Source of the DNA: an uncultured Eubacteriales bacterium | Lineage (GTDB): Bacteria > Bacillota > Clostridia > Lachnospirales > Lachnospiraceae | DNA: 15,799 nucleotides | Direction: 5' to 3' | Assembly: GCA_900321505.1 (NCBI GenBank) | Contig: ONWK01000291.1 | Location: 1-15,799, forward strand | In this document: positions 7,733-14,433 of the stretch, piece after piece | How positions within the stretch are numbered: position 1 is the stretch's first letter | Layout of the letters: each line of letters starts with the position of its first letter | Notes under the pieces: generated by a model | Seen by the model: the letters and a program-made list of their open reading frames with translations, nothing else | Database searches by the model: none | What the model was told of the DNA's origin: nothing | Position numbers and translations under genes: made by a program

Positions 7733-7776
7733 TCAAAAGCTCCAAGCGATGCGCCTGCGCTGTTGCTTGAGACCAT
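7729..7776. repeat. Imperfect palindrome beside the tandem repeat
   Basis: ATGGTC (7729-7734) pairs with GACCAT (7771-7776), and CAAGC (7743-7747) with GCTTG (7765-7769). An asymmetric internal loop separates the two stems. It overlaps the end of the nonanucleotide repeat. No function can be assigned. Confidence 0.5.
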
Positions 7777-7821
7777 AGCTCTCCCGCAGAACACGAATTG
7801 CGCAGTCATTTTACTGACGCT

Positions 7822-8078
7822 TCGGCTATGATTTCATGCGTCTTTACCCTTTCCTTAGCCGTTTTTGCCCTTTGGGCCAGCCTAATAAAAGCATCCGGCT
7901 AAGATGTCAGGATTTTTCCTCTTTTCTTAGCCATTTACGTCTTTTATTGCTGATATTTAGATGATTCCGGCTATGAAATCACTCTTTCTCCGGTTTTTCT
8001 TAGCCACCAGCATCTTTTCTGCTTATTTCAAAGATGATTCCGGCTATGATATCCCGCTTTTTTCGACTTTTCATAGCC
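7822..8078. repeat. Tandem array of four 72-73-bp hairpin units
   Basis: GGCTA begins at 7824, 7897, 7969 and 8042 (spacings 73, 72, 73). Each is followed by the inverted TAGCC ending at 7860, 7932, 8005 and 8078, so every unit has a 36-37-nt hairpin with a pyrimidine-rich loop, then a linker of about 36 nt. Units 2 and 4 have perfect 8-bp stems that differ at one pair: GGCTAAGA/TCTTAGCC against GGCTATGA/TCATAGCC. Units 1 and 3 carry a T-T mismatch at that pair. GATGATTCCGGCTATGA is shared by the junctions of units 3 and 4. The last unit is cut after its hairpin. This is not a CRISPR: the conserved part is a palindrome of only about 8 bp per arm and the linkers are themselves related. Confidence 0.8.
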
Positions 8079-8153
8079 ATCAGGTGACACAGGGCATGAG
8101 AAATTGATGGAAAAAACGAATGAGAGATTTAAGAAGAAATTGATAGAAAGAAT

Positions 8154-8192
8154 AAAAAAGACGCCGGGAGCAAGAGTTTCTTTGCCCCCAGC
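8154..8192 (-). terminator. Intrinsic terminator of the NAD(P)HX repair gene
   Basis: In the leftward direction the stem GCTGGGGGCAA (8192-8182) pairs with TTGCTCCCGGC (8173-8163), 11 bp with two wobble pairs and an 8-nt loop. It is followed after three bases by six T residues (8159-8154) and more T-rich sequence. It lies 52 bp past the stop codon at 8244 and forms part of the repeated element at 8181-8228. Confidence 0.8.
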
Positions 8193-8228
8193 TGATGATT
8201 CGCAGCATGCACACTTTGTGTGAAATGT
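8181..8228. repeat. Dispersed two-hairpin element, copy 1
   Basis: These 48 bp match 15741-15788 at 44 positions, with the first 27 identical, without gaps and in the same orientation. One part forms the terminator stem above. The other keeps the inner stem CACAC-TTT-GTGTG (8210-8222), but the outer CGCAGCA arm (8201-8207) has lost its partner, unlike copy 2. It sits directly downstream of the NAD(P)HX repair gene. Confidence 0.85.
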
Positions 8229-8243
8229 ATTTCTATGATCCGG

Positions 8244-9893
8244 TCACTTCAGCACCGACGGTATCTCATCCAGCAGATCACCGGCAAGGACCGAATGCTC
8301 CCCCAGTCTGTCTCTCGCCGCATCTCCTGCCATTCCGTGTATGAACACACCCAGCTTTGCCGCTTCGGCCGCCTTCATTCCCTGTGCGATCAGTCCGGCG
8401 ATCACACCCGTCAGCACATCTCCGCTTCCGCCCTTTGCCATGGCGGAATTTCCCGTAGTATTGAAATATCCTCCCTTTCCATCCGTAACAAATGTACAGG
8501 CATCCTTAAGAACAAGGATTGCTCCCAGCTCCCTCGCCGTATTCTGTGCGATCTCAACCCTGCATCGCTTCAACTCCGCCACCGCCTCCCTTGCAGGGTG
8601 CTGGCTCCGCTGTGTAAGCCTTGCCATTTCCAGCATATGCGGAGTAAGGATAACAGGCCTTTTTCCGGCTGTCTCCGTAAGCAGTTCACTGTGCTCCGCA
8701 AGTATATTGATGCCATCGGCATCTATAACCACCGGACACAGTGCTTTCCGCAGGGTATACTCCACCAGAAAATGTGCCATATCATCCCGGCCAAGTCCCG
8801 GACCTATGATAATGACCGAGGCATGAGCGATGGCATCCGCCCACTTAAAGCCTGACTGCCCCTCCGCCATAGGATTTCCGCCTGCCCCATCATCACCAAC
8901 ATAGGCCATCTTTATGGTCTCCGGCTGCTGAAGCATCTGCCTGCTCCCGTCATCACCACCCCAGGTCATCAGTATGGCCTCAGGCAGCTTCTGCTGAAGC
9001 ATCTGTCTGTTCCTTTCATGGGTCAGTATCCTGAGCAGTCCGCAGCCTGTACGGTAAGCCGCCGCAGACGCAAGATACGCGGCGCCGTATATATCCTCAG
9101 ATCCTGCTATGACAAGTACATTTCCGAAGGTTCCCTTATTACCGTTCCACGGACGCACCGGCAGCCTGTGCAGATCCTTCATATCATATGCTTCAAAAAG
9201 CTCCGCATCCTTACAGGGATAAAACCCGATCTCACTTATCTCCACTCTGCCGCAGTGATCCTTAGCAAAAAGCATCCCAACTTTTTCATATCCGAAGGTC
9301 ACCGTGATATCAGCATATACCGCTTCTTCCCCCAGCACCTCACCCGTTTCGGAGGAGATGCCCGTAGGGATGTCCACTGAAATGACAGTATTCTCTGTCT
9401 CATTTCTTACAGTATTGATCCATTTAACCGCCTCCTGCTGAATACCCCGGAGTTCACGGTTAAGTCCCGCTCCGAAAATGGCATCGATCACAACTGCCGG
9501 AGGTTCCGGCTCCTCACCGTGCATATCCGGAAGCTTATATTCATCAAAGAGTACTCCTGCCTTTTCCGCCAGCTCCACCTGTTTAAGATATGCAGCGGTG
9601 GGATGGGATATCCCATTCAGCAGCCACAGACGGACGTTATATCCGCGCAGGGTAAGTATCCTTGCCGCGGCAACACCGTCGCCGCCATTATTTCCCCCCT
9701 CGGCTGCAACCAGGATCCAGCCTCGCTTCTTATCAGGTATTTTATCTGATCTCTTCCCGGCCATCACCCGTTCCGCTTGTTCCGCCACGGAAAGCGCCGC
9801 GCGCTCCATCAGCACAAGCTGGGGAACTCCGATCTCTTCTATGGTATACTGATCGATCCGGGCTGCCTCCCTTCCGGTCACCAGATATCTCAT
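8244..9893 (-). CDS. nnr: Bifunctional NAD(P)H-hydrate repair enzyme (epimerase + dehydratase)
   Basis: 549 aa from ATG 9893-9891. AGGAGG ends 8 bases before this ATG; the earlier GTG at 9899 would leave only 2 bases, so it is rejected. Residues about 3-225 are the NAD(P)HX epimerase (YjeF N-terminal) domain with GGNNGGDG at 66-73 and VIDAIFGAGLNRELRG. Residues about 245-545 are the ADP/ATP-dependent dehydratase domain with NKGTFGNVLVIAGS, GPGLG, VIDADGINIL, LTPHMLEMARL and the catalytic GGSGDVLTG (D492). Together they restore hydrated NADH and NADPH. An in-frame duplication makes the dehydratase domain about 30 residues longer than usual before GPGLG. It follows the membrane/SpeE-like gene by 21 bp and ends in a strong terminator. 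Confidence 0.95.
   Translation of the reverse strand: MRYLVTGREAARIDQYTIEEIGVPQLVLMERAALSVAEQAERVMAGKRSDKIPDKKRGWILVAAEGGNNGGDGVAAARILTLRGYNVRLWLLNGISHPTAAYLKQVELAEKAGVLFDEYKLPDMHGEEPEPPAVVIDAIFGAGLNRELRGIQQEAVKWINTVRNETENTVISVDIPTGISSETGEVLGEEAVYADITVTFGYEKVGMLFAKDHCGRVEISEIGFYPCKDAELFEAYDMKDLHRLPVRPWNGNKGTFGNVLVIAGSEDIYGAAYLASAAAYRTGCGLLRILTHERNRQMLQQKLPEAILMTWGGDDGSRQMLQQPETIKMAYVGDDGAGGNPMAEGQSGFKWADAIAHASVIIIGPGLGRDDMAHFLVEYTLRKALCPVVIDADGINILAEHSELLTETAGKRPVILTPHMLEMARLTQRSQHPAREAVAELKRCRVEIAQNTARELGAILVLKDACTFVTDGKGGYFNTTGNSAMAKGGSGDVLTGVIAGLIAQGMKAAEAAKLGVFIHGMAGDAARDRLGEHSVLAGDLLDEIPSVLK
8877..9008 (-). repeat. In-frame 66-bp tandem duplication inside the NAD(P)HX repair gene
   Basis: Residues 296-317 (RQMLQQKLPEAILM...GGDDGS) recur as 318-339 (RQMLQQ--PETIKM...GDDGAG). 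At DNA level the blocks at 9008-8943 and 8942-8877 share long identical runs, including the 15 bases coding QMLQQ. The copies have diverged, so it is not an assembly slip. It lies between the PE and GPGLG segments of the dehydratase domain, where the family normally has a shorter loop. Confidence 0.8.
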
Positions 9894-9914
9894 AAGCACT
9901 ACCTCCTGCAGGGA

Positions 9915-11627
9915 TTACAGGGCCTCCAGCAGCCCGTCCAGTCCCTTCTCGTCATAAATCTTCTTATAATATGCAACCTCGTCGCGGATGATCTCATCGA
10001 TAACCTGCATTCCCAGCAGTTCTACCGGCGCCTTGTCATCCGTCATCAGATGATCACCTGCTATATAACCCGTAAGACCTTCATCCACTATTCCCATCAT
10101 TGCGGAAAGCTCCGCATCCTTTTCCCTTGCGGCATTGCTGCGGAAGCGTTCAGACATTCCCTCCGTCATTCCCGCGAAAAGCTCACGGTTGGTGGATCCG
10201 GTAACCTCAACCGACATAACCTCCGGGAATACCGAAGCTATGGTATCCGCCAGATAATCCGTCAGATTCGCTTCCCGGCTGCTGTCGCCCGATCCGAAAC
10301 CCGCGGTATCTATACCACGCATATTCATATTGACAACCATCACGCCGTCCGCCCTGAGATGATCCCTTACCATGGTAAAAAATTCCACTGTCGACATCTG
10401 GAAGGGAATGGTAATATCCTGATAAGCATCCACCATGATCACATCATACCTGCCATCCTCAGTTCCGAAATCCGAATCCTTCCTCCATCGTTCCGAAGAA
10501 AGTGCATTAAGATACGCTCTGCCGTCATAGGTGGCGACCGGAATATCCTCATCCAGCTCAAAATATTCATGCGCCAGATCCGTGATCTTCCCGTCGATCT
10601 CAACTCCTTCTATATTCATTTCACCGAAATATCTTCTGCACTGGGTGGCAAAGGTACCCGTGCCCATGCCAAGAATCAGCACATCCAGCGGTCTCTCCTT
10701 CTCATATATCCCCGCCATATAGGGCGCAGCCATGGCATAATCATAATACATGCCTGTAAGCTCCCGTTCCTTCCTGTATACCGACTGCACGCCGAAAAGT
10801 ACATTTGTGGAAAGTATCACTTCCTTATCATTCTCCGAAACCTGAAGATAATTATAGACCGACTCATCCTCCACGGTAAGATGCTTCTGCCAGAAGGCAA
10901 AGCTGCCGCTGTGTCCAAAGATGCAGCACAGTATGAAGAGCACCATGGCAATCGGGACCTTTTTTACGAACACTCTGCTGCTTGCGAAATAAACCACGGC
11001 AAGCACCAGGAGTATCCCTGCAAAGATCAGGAAGGTTATGGACGTACCCACAGCCGGAATGCTGATAAATGTAGGCACAAAGGTACCTATGATGCTTCCT
11101 ATGGTGTTGGAAGCATTCAGCATTCCAACCACCTTTCCGCTGTCATCCAGGCTGTCAACCGTGTATTTCACCAGCGAAGGAGTTACTGTTCCCAGCAGGA
11201 ACAGCGGGAATACAAAGATGAGCATACATGCCGCAAAGGCCGCGATCACAAGGAAATTCGTACTGATGGTAAAAACCAGCAGTCCCGATATTCCGAGAAT
11301 GATGTACTTTCCCACCACCGGGATCAGGGCTATCCATATGGCTGCAAAAATGATCCTCCCGTAAAGCCTGTCGGGATTCGGATTTTTATCCACCTTACGG
11401 CCGCCGTAGATATTTCCCAGTGCCATGGCGATCATGATGGTTCCGATGATGATGGTCCATACGATCTGAGATGAGCTGAAATACGGAGCCAGCAGCCTGC
11501 TTGCCCCCAGCTCCACCGCCATAACGGACATTCCCGCAAAGAACTCCGTAAGATAGAGATACAGCTTGTTCTTTAGTATTGGGCGATCCGCCGCAGTTAC
11601 TTCCTTTTTGGTCTTTTCCTTTTCCAT
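9915..11627 (-). CDS. Membrane-fused spermidine-synthase-like protein (putative methyltransferase fold)
   Basis: 570 aa. About seven hydrophobic helices occupy residues 22-240, with the signature AVELGASRLLAPYF plus SQIVWTIIIGTIM typical of transporter-like proteins fused to spermidine synthase. Residues about 255-500 have a spermidine-synthase/SAM-methyltransferase Rossmann fold: VLILGMGTGTFATQ (317-330), GVEID (341-345), YDGRAYL (367-373) and YDVIMVDAYQD (394-404). The nucleotide loop is GMGTG instead of GGGDG, and the catalytic DS(S/T)DP stretch of true spermidine synthases reads DAYQD, so aminopropyl transfer is doubtful. The substrate is unknown. Start at ATG 11627 with AGGAAG 5-6 bases upstream. 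First gene of the operon with the NAD(P)HX repair gene. Confidence 0.85.
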   Translation of the reverse strand: MEKEKTKKEVTAADRPILKNKLYLYLTEFFAGMSVMAVELGASRLLAPYFSSSQIVWTIIIGTIMIAMALGNIYGGRKVDKNPNPDRLYGRIIFAAIWIALIPVVGKYIILGISGLLVFTISTNFLVIAAFAACMLIFVFPLFLLGTVTPSLVKYTVDSLDDSGKVVGMLNASNTIGSIIGTFVPTFISIPAVGTSITFLIFAGILLVLAVVYFASSRVFVKKVPIAMVLFILCCIFGHSGSFAFWQKHLTVEDESVYNYLQVSENDKEVILSTNVLFGVQSVYRKERELTGMYYDYAMAAPYMAGIYEKERPLDVLILGMGTGTFATQCRRYFGEMNIEGVEIDGKITDLAHEYFELDEDIPVATYDGRAYLNALSSERWRKDSDFGTEDGRYDVIMVDAYQDITIPFQMSTVEFFTMVRDHLRADGVMVVNMNMRGIDTAGFGSGDSSREANLTDYLADTIASVFPEVMSVEVTGSTNRELFAGMTEGMSERFRSNAAREKDAELSAMMGIVDEGLTGYIAGDHLMTDDKAPVELLGMQVIDEIIRDEVAYYKKIYDEKGLDGLLEAL

Positions 11628-11660
11628 AGTGTCTTCCTGCCGATATCTATTAGTTGTAGC

Positions 11661-11699
11661 TCCTGCAGTTCCGGAGGTTTTTCGTCCGGAACCGCAGGA
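11661..11699. repeat. 15-bp-stem hairpin between the divergent operons
   Basis: TCCTGCAGTTCCGGA (11661-11675) pairs with TCCGGAACCGCAGGA (11685-11699) with one mismatch and a 9-nt loop. If the leftward promoter at 11742-11770 is used, the hairpin lies in the 5' leader of the SpeE-like gene, ending 33 nt before its ATG. No T-run follows on that side, so it is not a plain terminator there. Confidence 0.75.
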
Positions 11700-11729
11700 T
11701 GGATATCATGATATCATTTTTTTTATAAT
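11700..11729 (+). promoter_or_regulatory. Candidate promoter of the vWA lipoprotein operon
   Basis: A perfect -10 TATAAT (11724-11729) is preceded at 18 bp by TGGATA (11700-11705, 4 of 6 to TTGACA). A run of eight T residues sits just upstream of the -10. Predicted leader is about 80 nt. The weak -35 leaves room for an activator or for control through the palindrome at 11702-11715. Confidence 0.45.
11702..11715. promoter_or_regulatory. Perfect 14-bp palindrome, operator-like
   Basis: GATATCATGATATC reads the same on both strands. It overlaps the -35 of the rightward promoter and lies just downstream of the predicted leftward start. This position would let one dimeric protein affect both operons. 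No regulator gene is in the window. Confidence 0.45.
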
Positions 11730-11741
11730 CTTTCCATAAAA

Positions 11742-11770
11742 AACATATCCGTCCTTCGTATCCCTTTCAA
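11742..11770 (-). promoter_or_regulatory. Candidate promoter of the SpeE-like / NAD(P)HX repair operon
   Basis: On the minus strand: TTGAAA (11770-11765, 5 of 6), 17 bp, then TATGTT (11747-11742, 4 of 6). Predicted start near 11735, giving a leader of about 108 nt that contains the 14-bp palindrome and the 15-bp-stem hairpin. Confidence 0.45.
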
Positions 11771-11815
11771 CAGCCTGATAAAAAAGGGAAAAAACAGGTA
11801 AAGGGAGGAAAAAAT

Positions 11816-13597
11816 ATGAGAATGAGAAAGATAACAACAGCAAGATGTCTTGCAGCTGCACTGGCAGCCTGCTTTATAATGACCGGATGCAGCACATCCG
11901 GAGACGCACCCTTCGGTTCACCTCTGGAGCCCGCCACCTCCGGTAAGACCGTAAGGATATACACGGATGAGGAGATTGAAAAAAGGATTGCCGAGGTAGG
12001 AGCAAAATACGACGGCATCTATAACAATATGGATGAGTTTTATTCGATGCTCAGTGGTGCGCAACAGAAGAGCGCCACGAACGGCATCAGAAGCTACACT
12101 TATGAAATGGCTAACGAAGCCTGCGGAGCCGCAGATACCTATGCAGGTCCGACAGTACCATATGAGCCCTTTGTCCAGGACGGTAACTGGAATACCGAAA
12201 ACTATAACAACATTAAAGAATCCGGATTCCTTTCCGTTTCCGCGAATCCCTTCTCCACCTTCGGTGCGGATGTGGATACCGCAGCATATACCAATCTGAG
12301 AAGAAGCATATTCGAAAATGACGGCTACGGAATAAGCGATTCAGCCATCAGGATCGAGGAAATGATCAACTATTTCCACTATGACTACGAAGCACCCGCG
12401 GACGGAAAGAAGTTCGGCGTAACAACCGCACTCTCGGAATGCCCCTGGAATAAGGACACCCTGCTGCTCCGCGTCGGAGTAAAGGCCGAAGAGATCAAGC
12501 CCGAAAAGGGTTCCAACATTGTATTCCTTATCGACACCTCCGGCTCCATGTTCGACAGCGACAAGCTGCCTCTGGCACAGAAGGCTTTCAGCATTCTTAC
12601 AGAGAATCTTACAGAAGATGATACCGTATCCATCGTAACCTATGCAGGAAGCGAGGAGGTTGCTCTCGAAGGCGCAAAGGGTTCTGATCACGGACGTATC
12701 AGGGAGGCGATCGGAGCACTTGAAGCATGGGGAAGCACCAACGGCGAAGGCGGTATAAAGAAGGCATATGAGATCGCTGAAAAGTATTTCATCAAGGGCG
12801 GAAACAACCGTATAATCCTTGCAACCGACGGTGATCTGAACGTAGGCATTTCTTCAGAAGCCGATCTCATAAAGCTTGTTGAAGATAAGCGTGAAACAGG
12901 CGTATTCCTCTCCTGCCTCGGTTTCGGAACCGGGAACTATCAGGACAGCAAGATGGAAGCCCTGGCTGACTACGGCAACGGCAATTACTCCTACATCGAC
13001 AGTTCTGCAGAAGCAACCCGCGTACTTAAGGATGAAATGTGGTCCACACTTTACACGGTTGCAAAGGATGTTAAATTCCAGGTTGAATTCAATCCCGAAC
13101 AGGTAAAGGGTTACCGCCTCATCGGTTATGAAAACAGGGAAATGGCTGCAGAGGATTTTGCAAATGACAAGAAGGACGGCGGCGAGGTTGGATCCGGCCA
13201 GACAGTAACCGTACTTTACGAAGTAGTACCCGTTGATTCAAGCTTCGAGGTATCCGGCGTAGAGAGCCGTTACGAGGCAAACAAGCCCGTGATCTCCTTC
13301 CCCACCGGAGAATCCGAAGAGCTGCTTACCGTAAATATCCGTTACAAGGAGCCCGATGCATCAGAGAGCACTCTCCTTACCTACCCCGTAACAAAGGACA
13401 TGATCGAAAGCGAAATGGACGATGACACCTCCTTTGCAGCAGGCGTTGCCGAATTCGGAATGCTCCTCAGAAAATCGGAATACAGCGGAAGCGCATCCTA
13501 CAAAGAGATATATAACCGTCTGAAGGTTCTCCCCGGCGTGATGGATGATGATTTCAAGGCTGAGTTCCTGTTCCTTGTAAAGAAAGTCAGTGAGTAA
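11816..13597 (+). CDS. von Willebrand factor A-domain lipoprotein (YfbK-like)
   Basis: 593 aa. A lipoprotein signal peptide ends in the lipobox MTGC, with Cys25 as the lipidated residue, so the protein is anchored outside the membrane. A short helical stretch follows (about 50-80), then the vWF N-terminal region (NPFSTFGADVDTAAYTNLRR, 144-163), a vWA domain (about 232-420) with MIDAS residues D240-x-S242-x-S244, T308 in WGSTNG and the ATDGD loop at 336-340, and a C-terminal DUF3520-type region (about 420-590, ending EFLFLVKKVSE). This order is that of E. coli YfbK and its many bacterial relatives. A metal-dependent protein-protein contact at the cell surface is likely; the partner is unknown. 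Start chosen from GGGAGG 7 bases before ATG. It leads the rightward group. Confidence 0.93.
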   Translation: MRMRKITTARCLAAALAACFIMTGCSTSGDAPFGSPLEPATSGKTVRIYTDEEIEKRIAEVGAKYDGIYNNMDEFYSMLSGAQQKSATNGIRSYTYEMANEACGAADTYAGPTVPYEPFVQDGNWNTENYNNIKESGFLSVSANPFSTFGADVDTAAYTNLRRSIFENDGYGISDSAIRIEEMINYFHYDYEAPADGKKFGVTTALSECPWNKDTLLLRVGVKAEEIKPEKGSNIVFLIDTSGSMFDSDKLPLAQKAFSILTENLTEDDTVSIVTYAGSEEVALEGAKGSDHGRIREAIGALEAWGSTNGEGGIKKAYEIAEKYFIKGGNNRIILATDGDLNVGISSEADLIKLVEDKRETGVFLSCLGFGTGNYQDSKMEALADYGNGNYSYIDSSAEATRVLKDEMWSTLYTVAKDVKFQVEFNPEQVKGYRLIGYENREMAAEDFANDKKDGGEVGSGQTVTVLYEVVPVDSSFEVSGVESRYEANKPVISFPTGESEELLTVNIRYKEPDASESTLLTYPVTKDMIESEMDDDTSFAAGVAEFGMLLRKSEYSGSASYKEIYNRLKVLPGVMDDDFKAEFLFLVKKVSE

Positions 13598-13634
13598 ATC
13601 TCCGGGTTCCGATAAGTAAAATGATTATGGCTTT

Positions 13635-13688
13635 CCCCCCTGAAATCTGATAGAATGAAGGATATCATTTCTATCAGTTTCAGGGGGG
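13635..13688 (+). promoter_or_regulatory. 20-bp hairpin that includes the ribosome site of the DUF6062 gene
   Basis: CCCCCCTGAAA (13635-13645), a bulged T, then CTGATAGAA (13647-13655) pair with TTCTATCAG (13669-13677) and TTTCAGGGGGG (13678-13688). That is 20 bp around a 13-nt loop. The closing GGGGGG is the Shine-Dalgarno, 7 bases before ATG 13696. In a transcript reading through from the lipoprotein gene the ribosome site would be locked in the stem. No T-run follows, so it is unlikely to be a simple terminator. Confidence 0.75.
13648..13656 (+). promoter_or_regulatory. Extended -10 promoter element inside the hairpin's left arm
   Basis: TG-A-TAGAAT fits an extended -10 box (TGnTATAAT with one mismatch). 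No good -35 is present. A start near 13663 falls in the hairpin loop, so an RNA begun here would lack the left arm and keep the ribosome site free. Confidence 0.4.
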
Positions 13689-13695
13689 ATTTATA

Positions 13696-14415
13696 ATGGC
13701 AGAACATCTTTTTACCATACCCGTAAACGAAGCATTTGAGAAGGACACGGAATGCCCGTTCTGCTCTATTTTCAGCGGACTTGAGCAGGATGCGATAGAT
13801 TTCACACTGGGTCCCAGCTATATGGAGGACGACAATCGCGAGGTTACGGACAGACTCGGATTCTGCCCCACCCATATAAGGCGGCTCTATGCCGAGAAAA
13901 ACCGTCTCGGTCTGGCGCTGATGCTGAACACGCATATTAACCGTCAGGTCCGTGAGCTGAAGGAGGCTGCGGAAAAGGGTCCCGGGGATAAGGGCGGACT
14001 TTTCAGCAAGAAGAAATCCGACTCTCCGGTAACGGAAATGATCCACAGGGTTGAAGGCACCTGCTTTGTATGCCAGCGCATAACCCCTGTCTTCGACCGT
14101 TATATCGATACCTTCTTCTATCTCTGGAAGAAGGAGGACAGCTTTCATGAAAAGGTGAAGAACTGCAAGGGTTTCTGCATGGGACATTACGGCCGGCTTT
14201 ATGAGGAAGCAGTAACAAGACTGGGCAGATCCGAGCTGGATCAGTTTCTTCCCATATTGAACAAGGTATTCTTTGACGGGATCGAGCGCGTAAACGGCGA
14301 CCTTTCCTGGTTCATAGATAAGTTCGATCACAGAAACGCCGACAAGCCCTGGAATAATTCAAGGGACGCCCTGCCACGTTCCATCACCAAGGTATGCAGT
14401 GTGATCACGGAGTAA
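13696..14415 (+). CDS. DUF6062-type protein with two Cys/His modules
   Basis: 239 aa, soluble, no signal peptide. The N-terminus (IPVNEAF, CPFC, GPSYMEDDNREVTDRLGFCPTHI in shortened view, KNRLGLALMLNTH) matches what I know as DUF6062 of Firmicutes, a family without assigned function. Two parallel modules are visible: C20-x2-C23 with C57-x2-H60, and C123-x2-C126 with C161-x2-H164, each followed by a conserved (R/G)RLY helix. Each has the four ligands of a zinc site, so a duplicated zinc-binding unit is likely, though heme or iron-sulfur binding cannot be excluded. A charged, glycine-rich linker (about 94-110) joins the modules. It is followed by the metal exporter after 18 bp. Its ribosome site lies in a hairpin. 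Confidence 0.85.
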   Translation: MAEHLFTIPVNEAFEKDTECPFCSIFSGLEQDAIDFTLGPSYMEDDNREVTDRLGFCPTHIRRLYAEKNRLGLALMLNTHINRQVRELKEAAEKGPGDKGGLFSKKKSDSPVTEMIHRVEGTCFVCQRITPVFDRYIDTFFYLWKKEDSFHEKVKNCKGFCMGHYGRLYEEAVTRLGRSELDQFLPILNKVFFDGIERVNGDLSWFIDKFDHRNADKPWNNSRDALPRSITKVCSVITE

Positions 14416-14433
14416 AAACTCCCGGAGGTTTCA

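Larger units (their letters stand above)
7629..8243. other. 615-bp gene-free block made of repeats, with one promoter and one terminator
   Basis: No convincing gene was found. Going rightward it holds the MATE promoter, a 9-bp tandem repeat, a large imperfect palindrome (7729-7776), a small hairpin (GCGCAGT 7800-7806 with ACTGaCGC 7813-7820), four 72-73-bp hairpin units, the terminator of the NAD(P)HX repair gene and the first copy of a two-hairpin dispersed element. Nearly every part belongs to some repeat or palindrome, unlike the other spacers. Confidence 0.7.

Noticed and set aside
7822..8078. CRISPR array
   Set aside because: Conserved parts are short palindromic arms with related linkers, period 72-73 bp, and there are no cas genes. 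It is an array of hairpin repeats.
8107..8223. Real 38-codon small gene
   Set aside because: No convincing ribosome site, the end lies in a repeat and terminator, and the start is rich in Lys/Glu codons from A-rich DNA. Kept as a finding only.
8220..8855. 211-codon rightward open frame
   Set aside because: Antisense to the conserved dehydratase domain of the NAD(P)HX repair gene; composition is not protein-like.
9894..9899. GTG start of the NAD(P)HX repair gene
   Set aside because: Only 2 bases separate it from AGGAGG; the ATG two codons later has normal spacing.
9777..11474. 565-codon rightward open frame opposite the SpeE-like gene
   Set aside because: It is rich in His, Arg and Ile without any family motif, lacks a ribosome site and lies antisense to two genes with clear domain signatures. 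It is a shadow caused by codon bias.
13635..13688. Simple terminator of the vWA lipoprotein gene
   Set aside because: The stem is strong but is followed by ATTTATAATGG and no T-run, and its 3' arm is the next gene's ribosome site.
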